A stretch of 7,762 nucleotides of DNA, taken from Paracoccaceae bacterium (GTDB lineage Bacteria > Pseudomonadota > Alphaproteobacteria > Rhodobacterales > Rhodobacteraceae). Positions 1 to 6,186 of the stretch are shown in pieces. The notes beneath the pieces are model-generated. The model was given only the letters and a program-made list of their open reading frames with translations, did not search any database and was not told the origin of the DNA. The stretch covers positions 1 to 7,762 of the forward strand of contig JAMWZF010000139.1 of assembly GCA_024304875.1 (NCBI GenBank), in the 5' to 3' direction. Position numbers and translations under genes: made by a program. Numbering within the stretch: the first letter of the stretch is position 1; every line of letters starts with the position of its first letter.

Positions 1-1
1 C

Positions 2-553
2 CTCGAGAACGGCTTCATCGGCATCACCTCGCGCGAATACCCCGTCCGCCCCCGGACCACCTGCCGCGAGCTGATCCTGCCGCCGAGCGAGGAACCCACC
101 TTCACCGCCCGCACCGCCGGCATGGTCATCGGCCAGACGGTCAACGTCCGGCCCGACTACTACCTCGAGGATTACACCGAGACCGCGAACGGCGAGCTCT
201 CCCTCACCGCCGCGATGTTCATGGCCCACGAGGTCACCCATGTCTGGCAGTGGCAGAACCGCGCCCTCACCGGCTACCACCCGTTCAAGGCGGTGCGCGA
301 GCATGTGGCGATCGAGGATCCCTACCTCTTCGAGGCGGGCGAGGCCCGCGCTTTCCTCGACTACGGCTACGAGCAGCAGGCGAGCCTGGTGGAGGAGTTC
401 ATCTGCTGCGACACCCTCGACCCCGCGGGTGCCCGGACGGCCCGGCTGAAGGCCCTGCTCTCCGAGGTCATGCCGGTGGGCGATCTGCCGACCGTCGGCC
501 GCGACATCCGCATCCCCTGGGCGGGAGCGGACATCGAGGGGATCTGCTCCTAG
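2..553 (+). CDS. HExxH-motif putative zinc metallopeptidase-like protein, 3' part
   Basis: The frame is open from base 2 to the TAG at 551-553, giving 183 visible residues; the true start lies left of the window, so the ATG at 122 is probably internal. The key motif is H-E-V-T-H-V-W-Q at visible residues 76-83, the HExxH signature of zincin-type metalloproteases. About 40 residues on comes Y-G-Y-E-Q-Q-A (121-127), whose Glu124 could be the third zinc ligand. This HE-x-TH-V-W-Q plus E-Q-Q-A arrangement resembles DUF4157/'vgr-related' proteins of Proteobacteria, although many of those may not be active enzymes. No membrane segment is visible in this part. Coding is supported by the long open frame and strong third-position GC. 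Catalytic activity is inferred only from the motif; substrate and cell location are unknown. Confidence 0.75.
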   Translation, partial: LENGFIGITSREYPVRPRTTCRELILPPSEEPTFTARTAGMVIGQTVNVRPDYYLEDYTETANGELSLTAAMFMAHEVTHVWQWQNRALTGYHPFKAVREHVAIEDPYLFEAGEARAFLDYGYEQQASLVEEFICCDTLDPAGARTARLKALLSEVMPVGDLPTVGRDIRIPWAGADIEGICS

Positions 554-954
554 CGCTGGAGGCTCTCGATATACATCGAGAGCGCAAGCAGCCGCGCCGG
601 GATCGGGGTGGCGAGGCCGTCCTCCTCGACCATCACCATCGGCCCCATGTCGCCGGCCCCGAACTCGGGCATGACGCCGCTGACGTGTTCGCCCCGGACG
701 TAGCCGTCGATGGTGCTCAGCACGTAGTCGCGCGGGTAGATGCCGCCGTTCCGGGCCGACAGGGTCGTCAGGTCCGGCGGCGTCACCGGCAGGCCCGCCG
801 CCGCCGGCCCGTTGCCCCGCGCGTCCGGCCCGTGGCAGGCGGCGCAGTCCTCGGCGAAGGCCATGGCGCCGGTCTCGGGCGTGGCCTCCACCGGCTCTTC
901 GACGCAGGCGGTCAGGGTCAGAAGGGCAAGCAGGCTGAGGCTGAGGCGCGGCAT
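550..954 (-). CDS. c-type cytochrome lipoprotein (single haem)
   Basis: A 134-residue protein. It starts with a short basic-hydrophobic signal ending in the lipobox L-T-A-C (Cys17), so it should be cleaved by signal peptidase II and lipid-anchored on the periplasmic side. A single haem-binding motif C-A-A-C-H lies at residues 37-41. Met95, in G-V-M-P-E-F, is the likely axial ligand of a class I (CBB3/cytochrome_C-type) fold. The ATG at 954 is preferred over an in-frame ATG at 984 because GGGAG sits 7 bases before it and the signal peptide begins there. Valine follows the lipid-modified Cys; by the E. coli +2 rule, which avoids Asp, this would favour release by Lol to the outer membrane, though that rule may not hold here. 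It is last in the lol-containing gene run. The electron-transfer partner is unknown. Confidence 0.9.
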   Translation of the reverse strand: MPRLSLSLLALLTLTACVEEPVEATPETGAMAFAEDCAACHGPDARGNGPAAAGLPVTPPDLTTLSARNGGIYPRDYVLSTIDGYVRGEHVSGVMPEFGAGDMGPMVMVEEDGLATPIPARLLALSMYIESLQR

Positions 955-964
955 GTGAGGTCTC

Positions 965-980
965 CCGGAGTTGGTTCCGG
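965..980 (-). repeat. Small inverted repeat touching the cytochrome gene's ribosome binding site
   Basis: The minus strand reads CCGGA-ACCAAC-TCCGG, a perfect 5-base-pair stem with a 6-base loop in the 67-base gap before the cytochrome gene. The 3' arm runs into the Shine-Dalgarno GGGAG (plus strand 962-966), sharing two bases with it. It could modestly limit ribosome access, but a stem this short can also occur by chance in GC-rich DNA. Confidence 0.4.
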
Positions 981-1021
981 TCACCCTAACATGGGCGGCG
1001 GCGCCTGCAATTTGATCTGCA

Positions 1022-1666
1022 TCAGCGGAGGGTCAGGCCGCTGATCCGGGCCGCGATCGTGCTGCCGGTGTCGTCGCTGTCCGCCGAGACCGCGACCGCC
1101 ACCAGCGCGCCGGGGCTGCCGCCGAAGGCGCGGGCGTAGTCGGCGGCGAGGTCCACCTGTTCGGAGGCCGACCCGGTCCCGGCGGGCTGGCGGATCACCA
1201 CCATGCCCCTCTCGCCGAGGTAGGGCGTGCGCAGCATCGTGCCCCGCGCCGAGGCCCCGCCGAAGGTATAGACCAGCACCCGGCCGGCATCGTTGTTCAG
1301 CATGGACCGGATCGAGGGGTTGGGGCCGAGGGTCGCCGCCACCTCCTGCGGCAGGAAGGCGAAGTAGAGCGCGATGTTCCGGTCGTCCCCGCCCCGCTGG
1401 TTCAGGGCGGTGGCGGGCACCGACTGCGCGACCTCCCACGACCAGGAGGCGCCCGTCGCGTCCCAGGAGGATTGCGGCAGGACCTTGTAGGTCATCGAGG
1501 CGGCGCTGTCGGCGTCGATCGACAGGGTGCTGCCGCCCTTGCCGAAGTCCACCCGGTTGAACAGCTGGAACCGCTGGTCCTGCCAGTCGGAAAAGCCGAT
1601 CTGCTGGGCCACGGCCAGAGGGGCGGCGAGGGTCAGGGCGAGGGCGAGTGCGGCGGTGCGGATCAT
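1022..1666 (-). CDS. DUF3047 family exported protein
   Basis: A 214-residue protein with an N-terminal signal peptide: a hydrophobic Ala/Leu-rich stretch at residues 5-18, then A-V-A-Q, with likely cleavage after Ala20, so it is predicted to be periplasmic. The rest matches my recollection of the DUF3047 pattern: a Y-K-V-L-P segment near 60, a W-S-W segment near 75, G-G-D-D-R near 92, a V-L-V-Y-T-F-G-G strand at 130-137, and A-V-S-A-D-S-D-D-T (192-200) near the C terminus. The function of the family is not established. An in-frame ATG at 1729 would add 21 residues, but the ATG at 1666 has an almost ideal ribosome site and places the signal peptide at the start. It lies between lolD and the cytochrome gene on the same strand, with a 96-base gap upstream and 67 bases downstream. 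Confidence 0.88.
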   Translation of the reverse strand: MIRTAALALALTLAAPLAVAQQIGFSDWQDQRFQLFNRVDFGKGGSTLSIDADSAASMTYKVLPQSSWDATGASWSWEVAQSVPATALNQRGGDDRNIALYFAFLPQEVAATLGPNPSIRSMLNNDAGRVLVYTFGGASARGTMLRTPYLGERGMVVIRQPAGTGSASEQVDLAADYARAFGGSPGALVAVAVSADSDDTGSTIAARISGLTLR

Positions 1667-1673
1667 GGGCGGG

Positions 1674-1681
1674 ACCTCCTT
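1674..1681 (-). promoter_or_regulatory. Strong Shine-Dalgarno site deciding the DUF3047 start
   Basis: The minus strand reads AAGGAGGT, a near-perfect complement of the 16S rRNA tail, 7 bases before the ATG at 1666. It is the strongest ribosome site I see in the window and fixes the start at 1666 rather than 1729. Confidence 0.85.
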
Positions 1682-1762
1682 GTTGCGGGGGAACCTAGCA
1701 TGGTTCGGGCCCGCGGGGCGGAGGGTCACGGGAACGTCAGGCGCCGAAACCTCGTGGGGGCC

Positions 1763-2455
1763 CTACCCCGCCACCACCTGCCCCGCGTCCAGCCGCACCT
1801 GCCGGTCCATCCGGGCGGCGAGATCGAGGTTGTGGGTGGCGATCAGGGCGGAGAGGCCGGTGCCGCGGACGAGGTCCATCAGCGCGCCGAAGACCCTGTC
1901 GGAGGTTTCGGGGTCGAGGTTGCCGGTGGGCTCGTCCGCCAGCAGGAGCCGGGGGGCGTTGGCCAGCGCCCGGCAGAAGGCGACGCGCTGCTGCTCGCCT
2001 CCCGAGAGCGCGGCGGGGCGGTGGTCGGCCCGTTCGGCCACGCCCACCCGGCCGAGGAGGTCGCGGGCGCGGGCTTCGGCCTCGGCCTGGCCGGTCCCGT
2101 TGGCCAGCTGGGGGAGCACGACGTTCTCGAGCGCCGAGAACTCGGGGAGGAGATGGTGGAACTGGTAGATGAAGCCGACCTGCCCGCGCCGGATGGCGGT
2201 GCGGCGGCGGTCGGTGAGGCCGGTCATGTCCTCGCACCCGATCCGGACCTGGCCTGCGTCGGCGACGTCGAGGAGGCCGGCGATGTGCAGGAGGGTGGAC
2301 TTGCCCGCGCCGGAGGGGGCGACGAGGGCGACGACCTCTCCTGTCGCCACGGTCAGGTCGACCCCGCGCAGGACGGTGATCTCGTTCGGGCGGCCGTGGT
2401 TGTAGCCCTTGGTCAGGCCGGTCAGGGCCAAGGCTTCCTTGGTGGCCTCACTCAT
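1763..2455 (-). CDS. lolD: LolD, ATPase of the lipoprotein-releasing ABC transporter
   Basis: A 230-residue ABC ATPase, the usual LolD length. On the cytoplasmic face it hydrolyses ATP to drive extraction of mature lipoproteins from the inner membrane by the LolC/E permease. Visible motifs in order are Walker A A-P-S-G-A-G-K-S-T (46-54), Q-loop Gln98 in Y-Q-F-H-H-L-L-P, signature L-S-G-G-E-Q (150-155), Walker B L-L-L-A-D-E-P (170-176), D-loop N-L-D (179-181) and H-loop His208. The Q-F-H-H-L-L-P-E-F-S-A-L-E-N segment is typical of LolD. The ATG at 2455 overlaps the 3' end of the permease gene by 8 bases, with GGAGG 9 bases upstream inside that gene, so the two are probably translationally coupled. 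The first Walker A residue is Ala where E. coli has Gly; the essential GKST is intact. Confidence 0.95.
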   Translation of the reverse strand: MSEATKEALALTGLTKGYNHGRPNEITVLRGVDLTVATGEVVALVAPSGAGKSTLLHIAGLLDVADAGQVRIGCEDMTGLTDRRRTAIRRGQVGFIYQFHHLLPEFSALENVVLPQLANGTGQAEAEARARDLLGRVGVAERADHRPAALSGGEQQRVAFCRALANAPRLLLADEPTGNLDPETSDRVFGALMDLVRGTGLSALIATHNLDLAARMDRQVRLDAGQVVAG

Positions 2456-3776
2456 AACGCAGGGCCTCCACCGGGTTCATCCGGGCCGCGCGGCGGGCGG
2501 GAAAGATGGTGATGATCCAGCTGATCGCCAGCGACAGGACGACGGCGGACATCACGTCGCCGAAGCGCAGGACGGCGGGCAGATCGTAGATGCCCCGGAT
2601 CGAGGGGTCCCAGACCCCGCCGCCGCCCAGCCAGTTCACGAAGGAGAAGATCGGGTCGATGTAGAGCACGAAGAGGCAGCCAAGGGCGACGCCCATGAGG
2701 GTGCCCATCGTTCCGATCCCCGCCCCGCAGAGGAAGAAGATGCGCAGGATCGACCCTTCCGTCAGGCCGATGGTGCGCAGGATGCCGATGTCGCGGCCCT
2801 TGTTCTTCACCAGCATGACGAGGCCCGAGATGATGTTCATGGAGGCGATCAGGACGAGGATCGACATCAGGATGAACATGACGTTGTCCTCGACCGTCAG
2901 CGCGCGGAGGTAGGAACCCGCGAAGTCCTGCCAGGTCTGCACCCACCAGCCGGGCTCGGTCAGGGTGCCGACGACGGCGGCGCGGGCCTCTTCCACGCGG
3001 TCGGGATCGGCGGTGAAGATGTGGATGGCGTCCACCACGCCCACGCGGTTGAAGAAGCCCTGCGCCCGGTCGAGGGGCATGAAGATCTGGGAGTTGTCGA
3101 GGATCACCCGGCCGGTCTGGACGACGTGGACGACCTCGAATGTCGCGCGACGGGGGCTCTGGCGGACGGCGGTCTGGACGCCCTCGGGAACCAGCAGCGT
3201 CACCCGGTCGCCGACCTGCACGCCGAGGGTGCGGGCGACGCCGGAGCCGAGGGCGATGCCCTCCTCCACGGTGCCGAAGTCGGCGAGGTCGCCGGAGGCG
3301 GACATCGGGTTGGCCACGAGGGGGATGGCGGAGAGGTCCTCCGGTGCGATGCCCTGGACCTGCACGAAGGTCGAGAAGGCCCCGCGCGAGAGCAGCCCCT
3401 GCGCCTCGATCACCGGGAAGGCGCTGACCACCTGCGGCAGGGCGCGAAGCTGGTCGAGCTGGGTCTGCGGGTCCTCGATCACCGTCACCTGCCGGTCGAC
3501 GCTGACAGTCTGGTCGCCTTGCGTGACCTCGATCGTCTCGAACCGGTTGTAGCTGAGCGCGATGTGGGGGTTGGCGCCGACGATGGTGTCGACGAGATCG
3601 GCCCGGAAGCCGGATCGGACGCCGAGCGTCGCGATCAGGGCGAAGACGGCGAGCATGATGCCGATCAGGCTGATCCAGGTCATCACGCTGACCCCGCCCT
3701 CTGCCCGCCGCGCCCGGACGTAGCGCCAGGCGATCAGCCATTCGAAGCGGGAGAAGGGGGCGGTGCGGGAAGCCAT
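2448..3776 (-). CDS. lolC: LolC/LolE family lipoprotein-releasing permease
   Basis: A 442-residue inner-membrane permease that, with LolD, takes outer-membrane lipoproteins out of the inner membrane and hands them to the carrier LolA. The topology is that of the family. A cytoplasmic N terminus carries F-E-W-L-I-A-W-R-Y-V-R (11-21), and the first membrane helix spans about 31-54. A large periplasmic domain runs to about 295. Three C-terminal helices follow at about 299-323, 343-375 and 406-428. The cytoplasmic stretch K-N-K-G-R-D-I-G-I-L-R-T-I-G (324-337) is the probable coupling site for LolD. It ends in F-P-A-R-R-A-A-R-M-N-P-V-E-A-L-R-Y-E, typical of the family. Only one permease gene is present here, so the working complex may be a permease homodimer rather than a C/E heterodimer; a second gene elsewhere cannot be excluded. 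The ribosome site is weak. Confidence 0.94.
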   Translation of the reverse strand: MASRTAPFSRFEWLIAWRYVRARRAEGGVSVMTWISLIGIMLAVFALIATLGVRSGFRADLVDTIVGANPHIALSYNRFETIEVTQGDQTVSVDRQVTVIEDPQTQLDQLRALPQVVSAFPVIEAQGLLSRGAFSTFVQVQGIAPEDLSAIPLVANPMSASGDLADFGTVEEGIALGSGVARTLGVQVGDRVTLLVPEGVQTAVRQSPRRATFEVVHVVQTGRVILDNSQIFMPLDRAQGFFNRVGVVDAIHIFTADPDRVEEARAAVVGTLTEPGWWVQTWQDFAGSYLRALTVEDNVMFILMSILVLIASMNIISGLVMLVKNKGRDIGILRTIGLTEGSILRIFFLCGAGIGTMGTLMGVALGCLFVLYIDPIFSFVNWLGGGGVWDPSIRGIYDLPAVLRFGDVMSAVVLSLAISWIITIFPARRAARMNPVEALRYE

Positions 3777-3813
3777 GTCTGCTCGGGCCTTCTGGCTGGG
3801 CGGCGTGGGGGCC

Positions 3814-3842
3814 TAAGTGCCGGTTTCACGGGGGTCGGTCAA
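3814..3842 (-). promoter_or_regulatory. Possible lolC promoter
   Basis: On the minus strand TTGACC (plus 3837-3842) matches the -35 consensus at five of six positions. It is followed after 17 bases by CACTTA (plus 3814-3819), a poor -10. Transcription would start about 30 bases before the lolC ATG. The -35 is convincing and the -10 is weak, so this is tentative. Confidence 0.35.
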
Positions 3843-3972
3843 GCTGCGGCGGGCGTTCGGGCGAGGGCTGGGTGCGGCAGGCGGGAGATGGTTAATGACT
3901 GGTTGACCGACGCAGCACTGGCATGTTGCTCAGGCCGATTTTTCAATTTCGTCTCAATGACTTGAGCGCCGC

Positions 3973-4010
3973 GCAAGGACTTCAGAACGCTGGCGTTCTA
4001 GAGTCCTTGC
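3973..4010. repeat. Long two-part hairpin, 38 bases
   Basis: Perfect outer arms GCAAGGACT (3973-3981) and AGTCCTTGC (4002-4010) enclose perfect inner arms AGAACGC (3984-3990) and GCGTTCT (3993-3999). Between them is a two-base step (TC opposite AG: one T-G wobble and one C-A mismatch). The loop is only TG. That gives 16 Watson-Crick pairs. No T-run follows on either strand, so it is not a classical intrinsic terminator. It may be a transcript-end structure, a processing site, a protein-binding palindrome or the trace of a small palindromic element. Confidence 0.8.
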
Positions 4011-4037
4011 AACCTTGGCGTGTGGGCAGCCCGATCT

Positions 4038-4052
4038 CCGGCCGTCGGCCGG
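4038..4052. repeat. GC hairpin 19 bases past the DUF2937 stop
   Basis: CCGGCC-GTC-GGCCGG forms a perfect 6-base-pair all-GC stem with a 3-base loop, just downstream of the DUF2937 stop codon on the minus strand. No T-run follows, so if it ends transcription it does so weakly or with help from Rho. The local GGCCGGCC palindrome allows alternative pairings. Confidence 0.55.
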
Positions 4053-4071
4053 CCGGCGAAAACGTGAAACC

Positions 4072-4605
4072 TCAGCGCAGGGTGGGCTCGACGCGGCCGG
4101 GGCGGACCGGCCGATCGTCGTGCCGCGCGCGGAACGGCCAGGCCAGTAGTCGCAACACGCCGCCGAGGGCGATCCAGCCCAGTAGGAACCCCAGTCCGGC
4201 GGCCACCAGCCCCGCCACGGTCAGCGGCAGAGCCGGCTTGAAGTCCGACCATGTGCCGGCCAGCAATTCGGGGTCCCGCAGCCGCTGGGGCATGAAGATG
4301 CGCTCCACCGGCGTCGCGTTCGACAGCATGGCTCGGTCTGACGACAGCCTCTCGAACCGCGCGAAGGTGCGGCGCATGTCGACCTGCCGGCCGTCGAGGA
4401 AGACGGAGCCGCTGAGTTCCTCCAGCGCCTCGTCCCGGGTCAATTCGGCCCGCGCCGCGCTGGCGTCGAAATCGGCGACGACGGAGGCCAGGGCCTCGAC
4501 CTGGCCGCCGAGGCGCTGGACGTATTGCTGCGAGAATTCGGGGTATTGCGACAGGCCGGCCGCACCGGCGATGCCGCCCGCAAGGGCGATGGCTCGAACG
4601 ATCAT
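4072..4605 (-). CDS. DUF2937 family membrane protein
   Basis: A 177-residue protein that I recognise as the DUF2937 family of Rhodobacter-type alphaproteobacteria; its function is unknown. The N terminus has a hydrophobic stretch (residues 2-19) followed by L-S-Q-Y-P-E-F-S-Q-Q-Y (18-28), a hallmark of the family. The middle (about 30-120) is hydrophilic and probably helical, with V-V-A-D-F-D-A-S-A at 42-50. One long membrane helix lies at about 126-155, and the tail is basic. This suggests two membrane passes with a soluble loop between them, or a cleaved signal plus one anchor. The start is supported by GGAGG 5 bases before the ATG. It lies 117 bases downstream of proS and may have its own promoter. 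Confidence 0.88.
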   Translation of the reverse strand: MIVRAIALAGGIAGAAGLSQYPEFSQQYVQRLGGQVEALASVVADFDASAARAELTRDEALEELSGSVFLDGRQVDMRRTFARFERLSSDRAMLSNATPVERIFMPQRLRDPELLAGTWSDFKPALPLTVAGLVAAGLGFLLGWIALGGVLRLLAWPFRARHDDRPVRPGRVEPTLR

Positions 4606-4644
4606 GACTGCCTCCGTGACCCGTTGGCCGGGCCTTCGGGCACA

Positions 4645-4673
4645 TCTTTAGCACAGAACGCAGGGGGCGTCAG
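4645..4673 (-). promoter_or_regulatory. Possible promoter of the DUF2937 gene
   Basis: The minus strand reads CTGACG (plus 4668-4673), 17 bases, then TAAAGA (plus 4645-4650), preceded by TGTGC. The -35 matches at four of six positions and the -10 at three. A transcript would begin roughly 33 bases before the ATG. The spacing is good, but either hexamer could be chance. Confidence 0.35.
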
Positions 4674-4722
4674 CCGCTGCAAGGGTCGGCCCCCCATGAG
4701 GCCGGCGAAGATGACACAGAGG

Positions 4723-6123
4723 TTACATCCAGGTGTGGAAGGACCGTCCTTCCATCGGCTCGCGCAGCGCGGCCTCGACGTGCGGGTGATGCGGCGCGTA
4801 GATCTCGGCGACCTTCGCCACGGCATCCCTGGGCGCCAGTTCCTCGCTCTCCCCGGTCCGGCGGCTCGTCAGTTCGACCACCCCGTTCTTGAGGCCCCGC
4901 GGTCCGACGGTGATCCGCCAGGGCAGGCCGACCAGGTCCATGGTGGCGAACTTGCCCCCGGCCCGTTCGTCGCGGTCGTCGTAGAGCGGCTCCAGCCCCA
5001 GACCCTTGATCGCGGAATAGAGATCCTCGCAGGCCGCATCCGCCTCGGCGTCGCCCTGCTTGAGGTTCACGATGCCGCAGTGGAAGGGGGTCACGCCCTC
5101 GGGCCAGATGATGCCCTTGTCGTCGTGGTTGGCCTCGATGATCGCGCCCACCAGACGCGACACGCCGATCCCGTGGGAGCCCATGTGCACCGGCACCGGC
5201 TTGCCGTCCGGGCCCTGGACGGTGGCGCCCATCGGTTCGGAATACTTGGTGCCGAAGTAGAAGATCTGGCCGACCTCGATGCCGCGGGCGACGCGCTGGC
5301 GGTCGGCGGGGACCTCGGCCCAGACGGTCTCGTCGTGGGTCTCGTCGGTGCGGGCGTAGCGCGAGGTGAACTCGGCCAGGACGGCGGCGCAGGCCTCGTG
5401 GCTGTCGTAGTCGATTTGCCGGTCGCCGAACTTCAGCTCGGTGATCTCGCTGTCGTAGAAGACCTCGCTCTCCCCGGTCTCGGCCAGCACGAGGAACTCG
5501 TGCGTGTCGTCGCCGCCGATCGGCCCCGAATCCGCGCGCATCGGAATCGCCTGAAGACCCATCCGCTCGTAGGTGCGCAGGTAGCTCACGAGGTGGCGGT
5601 TGTAGGCGTGGAGGGCGTCCTCCTTGGTGAGGTCGAAGTTGTAGCCGTCCTTCATCAGGAACTCGCGCCCGCGCATGACGCCGAACCGGGGGCGGACCTC
5701 GTCCCGGAACTTCCACTGGATGTGGTAGAGCGTCATCGGCAGGTCCTTGTAGGACGACACGTGGCTGCGGAAGATGTCGGTGATCATCTCCTCGTTGGTC
5801 GGCCCGTAGAGCATGTCGCGGTCCTGCCGGTCGCGGATGCGGAGCATCTCGGGCCCATAGGCATCGTAACGCCCGGATTCGCGCCAGAGGTCCGCCGACT
5901 GCAGGGTCGGCATCAGCATCGGGATGTGCCCGGCGCGCTGCTGCTCCTCGTGGACGATCTGCTCGATCCGCCGCAGGACCTTGAAGCCCAGCGGCAGCCA
6001 GGAATAGATCCCGGCGCTGGCCTGCTTGATCATGCCGGCCCGCAGCATCAGCCGGTGGCTGGCGATCTGGGCGTCGGCGGGGGTTTCCTTGAGGACGGGC
6101 AGGAAGTAGCGGCTGAGGCGCAT
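4723..6123 (-). CDS. proS: Prolyl-tRNA synthetase, compact alphaproteobacterial type
   Basis: A 466-residue class II synthetase that joins proline to tRNA-Pro in the cytoplasm, using ATP. It starts M-R-L-S-R-Y-F-L-P. Motif 1 is around 63-74. G-P-T-N-E-E at 107-112 is the ATP/proline site loop. Motif 2 runs about 139-163, with F-R-D-E-V-R-P-R and M-K-D-G-Y-N-F-D. Motif 3 is G-S-H-G-I-G-V-S-R (315-323). The anticodon-binding domain runs from about 350 to 440, including G-P-R-G-L-K-N-G. Only about 150 residues separate motifs 2 and 3, much less than in E. coli-type ProRS (about 570 residues), so the editing INS domain is missing or vestigial, as known for alphaproteobacterial ProRS. The frame is open to 6189, but the ATG at 6123 matches the family start and has GAGAGA just before it. 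A tail of about 20 residues follows the usual end. Confidence 0.96.
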   Translation of the reverse strand: MRLSRYFLPVLKETPADAQIASHRLMLRAGMIKQASAGIYSWLPLGFKVLRRIEQIVHEEQQRAGHIPMLMPTLQSADLWRESGRYDAYGPEMLRIRDRQDRDMLYGPTNEEMITDIFRSHVSSYKDLPMTLYHIQWKFRDEVRPRFGVMRGREFLMKDGYNFDLTKEDALHAYNRHLVSYLRTYERMGLQAIPMRADSGPIGGDDTHEFLVLAETGESEVFYDSEITELKFGDRQIDYDSHEACAAVLAEFTSRYARTDETHDETVWAEVPADRQRVARGIEVGQIFYFGTKYSEPMGATVQGPDGKPVPVHMGSHGIGVSRLVGAIIEANHDDKGIIWPEGVTPFHCGIVNLKQGDAEADAACEDLYSAIKGLGLEPLYDDRDERAGGKFATMDLVGLPWRITVGPRGLKNGVVELTSRRTGESEELAPRDAVAKVAEIYAPHHPHVEAALREPMEGRSFHTWM

Positions 6124-6157
6124 GGGGTCTCTCGGGCACTTGGGTGTCGGTCGCCCG

Positions 6158-6186
6158 TCGATAGGAGAAGCGGCGCGCCGGGGCAA
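6158..6186 (-). promoter_or_regulatory. proS: Possible proS promoter
   Basis: The minus strand reads TTGCCC (plus 6181-6186), exactly 17 bases, then TATCGA (plus 6158-6163). A transcript would begin about 30 bases before the proS ATG at 6123. The -35 overlaps the outer end of the inverted repeat at 6183-6196, which would make that repeat a possible operator. Confidence 0.4.

Larger units (their letters stand above)
3777..4071. other. Non-coding region between the DUF2937 gene and lolC
   Basis: This is the longest stretch without a gene in the window (295 bases). I find no convincing reading frame in it. It holds two hairpins close to the DUF2937 stop (4038-4052 and 3973-4010), a 5-base-pair inverted repeat (CTCAA-TGAC-TTGAG, 3953-3966), a locally AT-richer patch at about 3936-3966, and a possible lolC promoter at 3814-3842. 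It probably serves as the 3' region of the DUF2937 transcript plus the lolC leader. A small RNA is possible but not shown. Confidence 0.6.

Noticed and set aside
955..1021. Separate promoter for the cytochrome gene (TTGCAG and GTTAGG on the minus strand)
   Set aside because: The spacing is only about 14 bases, too short for a standard promoter; read-through from upstream is simpler.
1763..2455. Walker A of LolD beginning with Ala instead of Gly as a possible defect
   Set aside because: The functional residues G-A-G-K-S-T are intact, and I recall APSGAGKST as common in alphaproteobacterial LolD.
1472..2512. Plus-strand open frame of 346 codons opposite the DUF3047 gene and lolD
   Set aside because: It is a shadow of two confidently identified minus-strand genes, with Gly/Val/Ala-rich low-complexity translation.
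3904..3932. Plus-strand TTGACC resembling a -35 element
   Set aside because: No credible -10 follows at 16-18 bases and no plus-strand gene lies downstream.
3911..3945. Possible plus-strand intrinsic terminator (GCAGCA/TGTTGC stem, then ATTTTTC)
   Set aside because: The stem needs a G-T wobble and the T-run begins about 10 bases after it; there is also no plus-strand gene upstream to terminate.
2409..3965. Plus-strand open frame of 518 codons opposite lolC
   Set aside because: It is antisense to a clear LolC/E permease. Its translation is rich in His, Asp, Glu and Gly with no recognisable domain, as expected for the reverse frame of GC-rich coding DNA.
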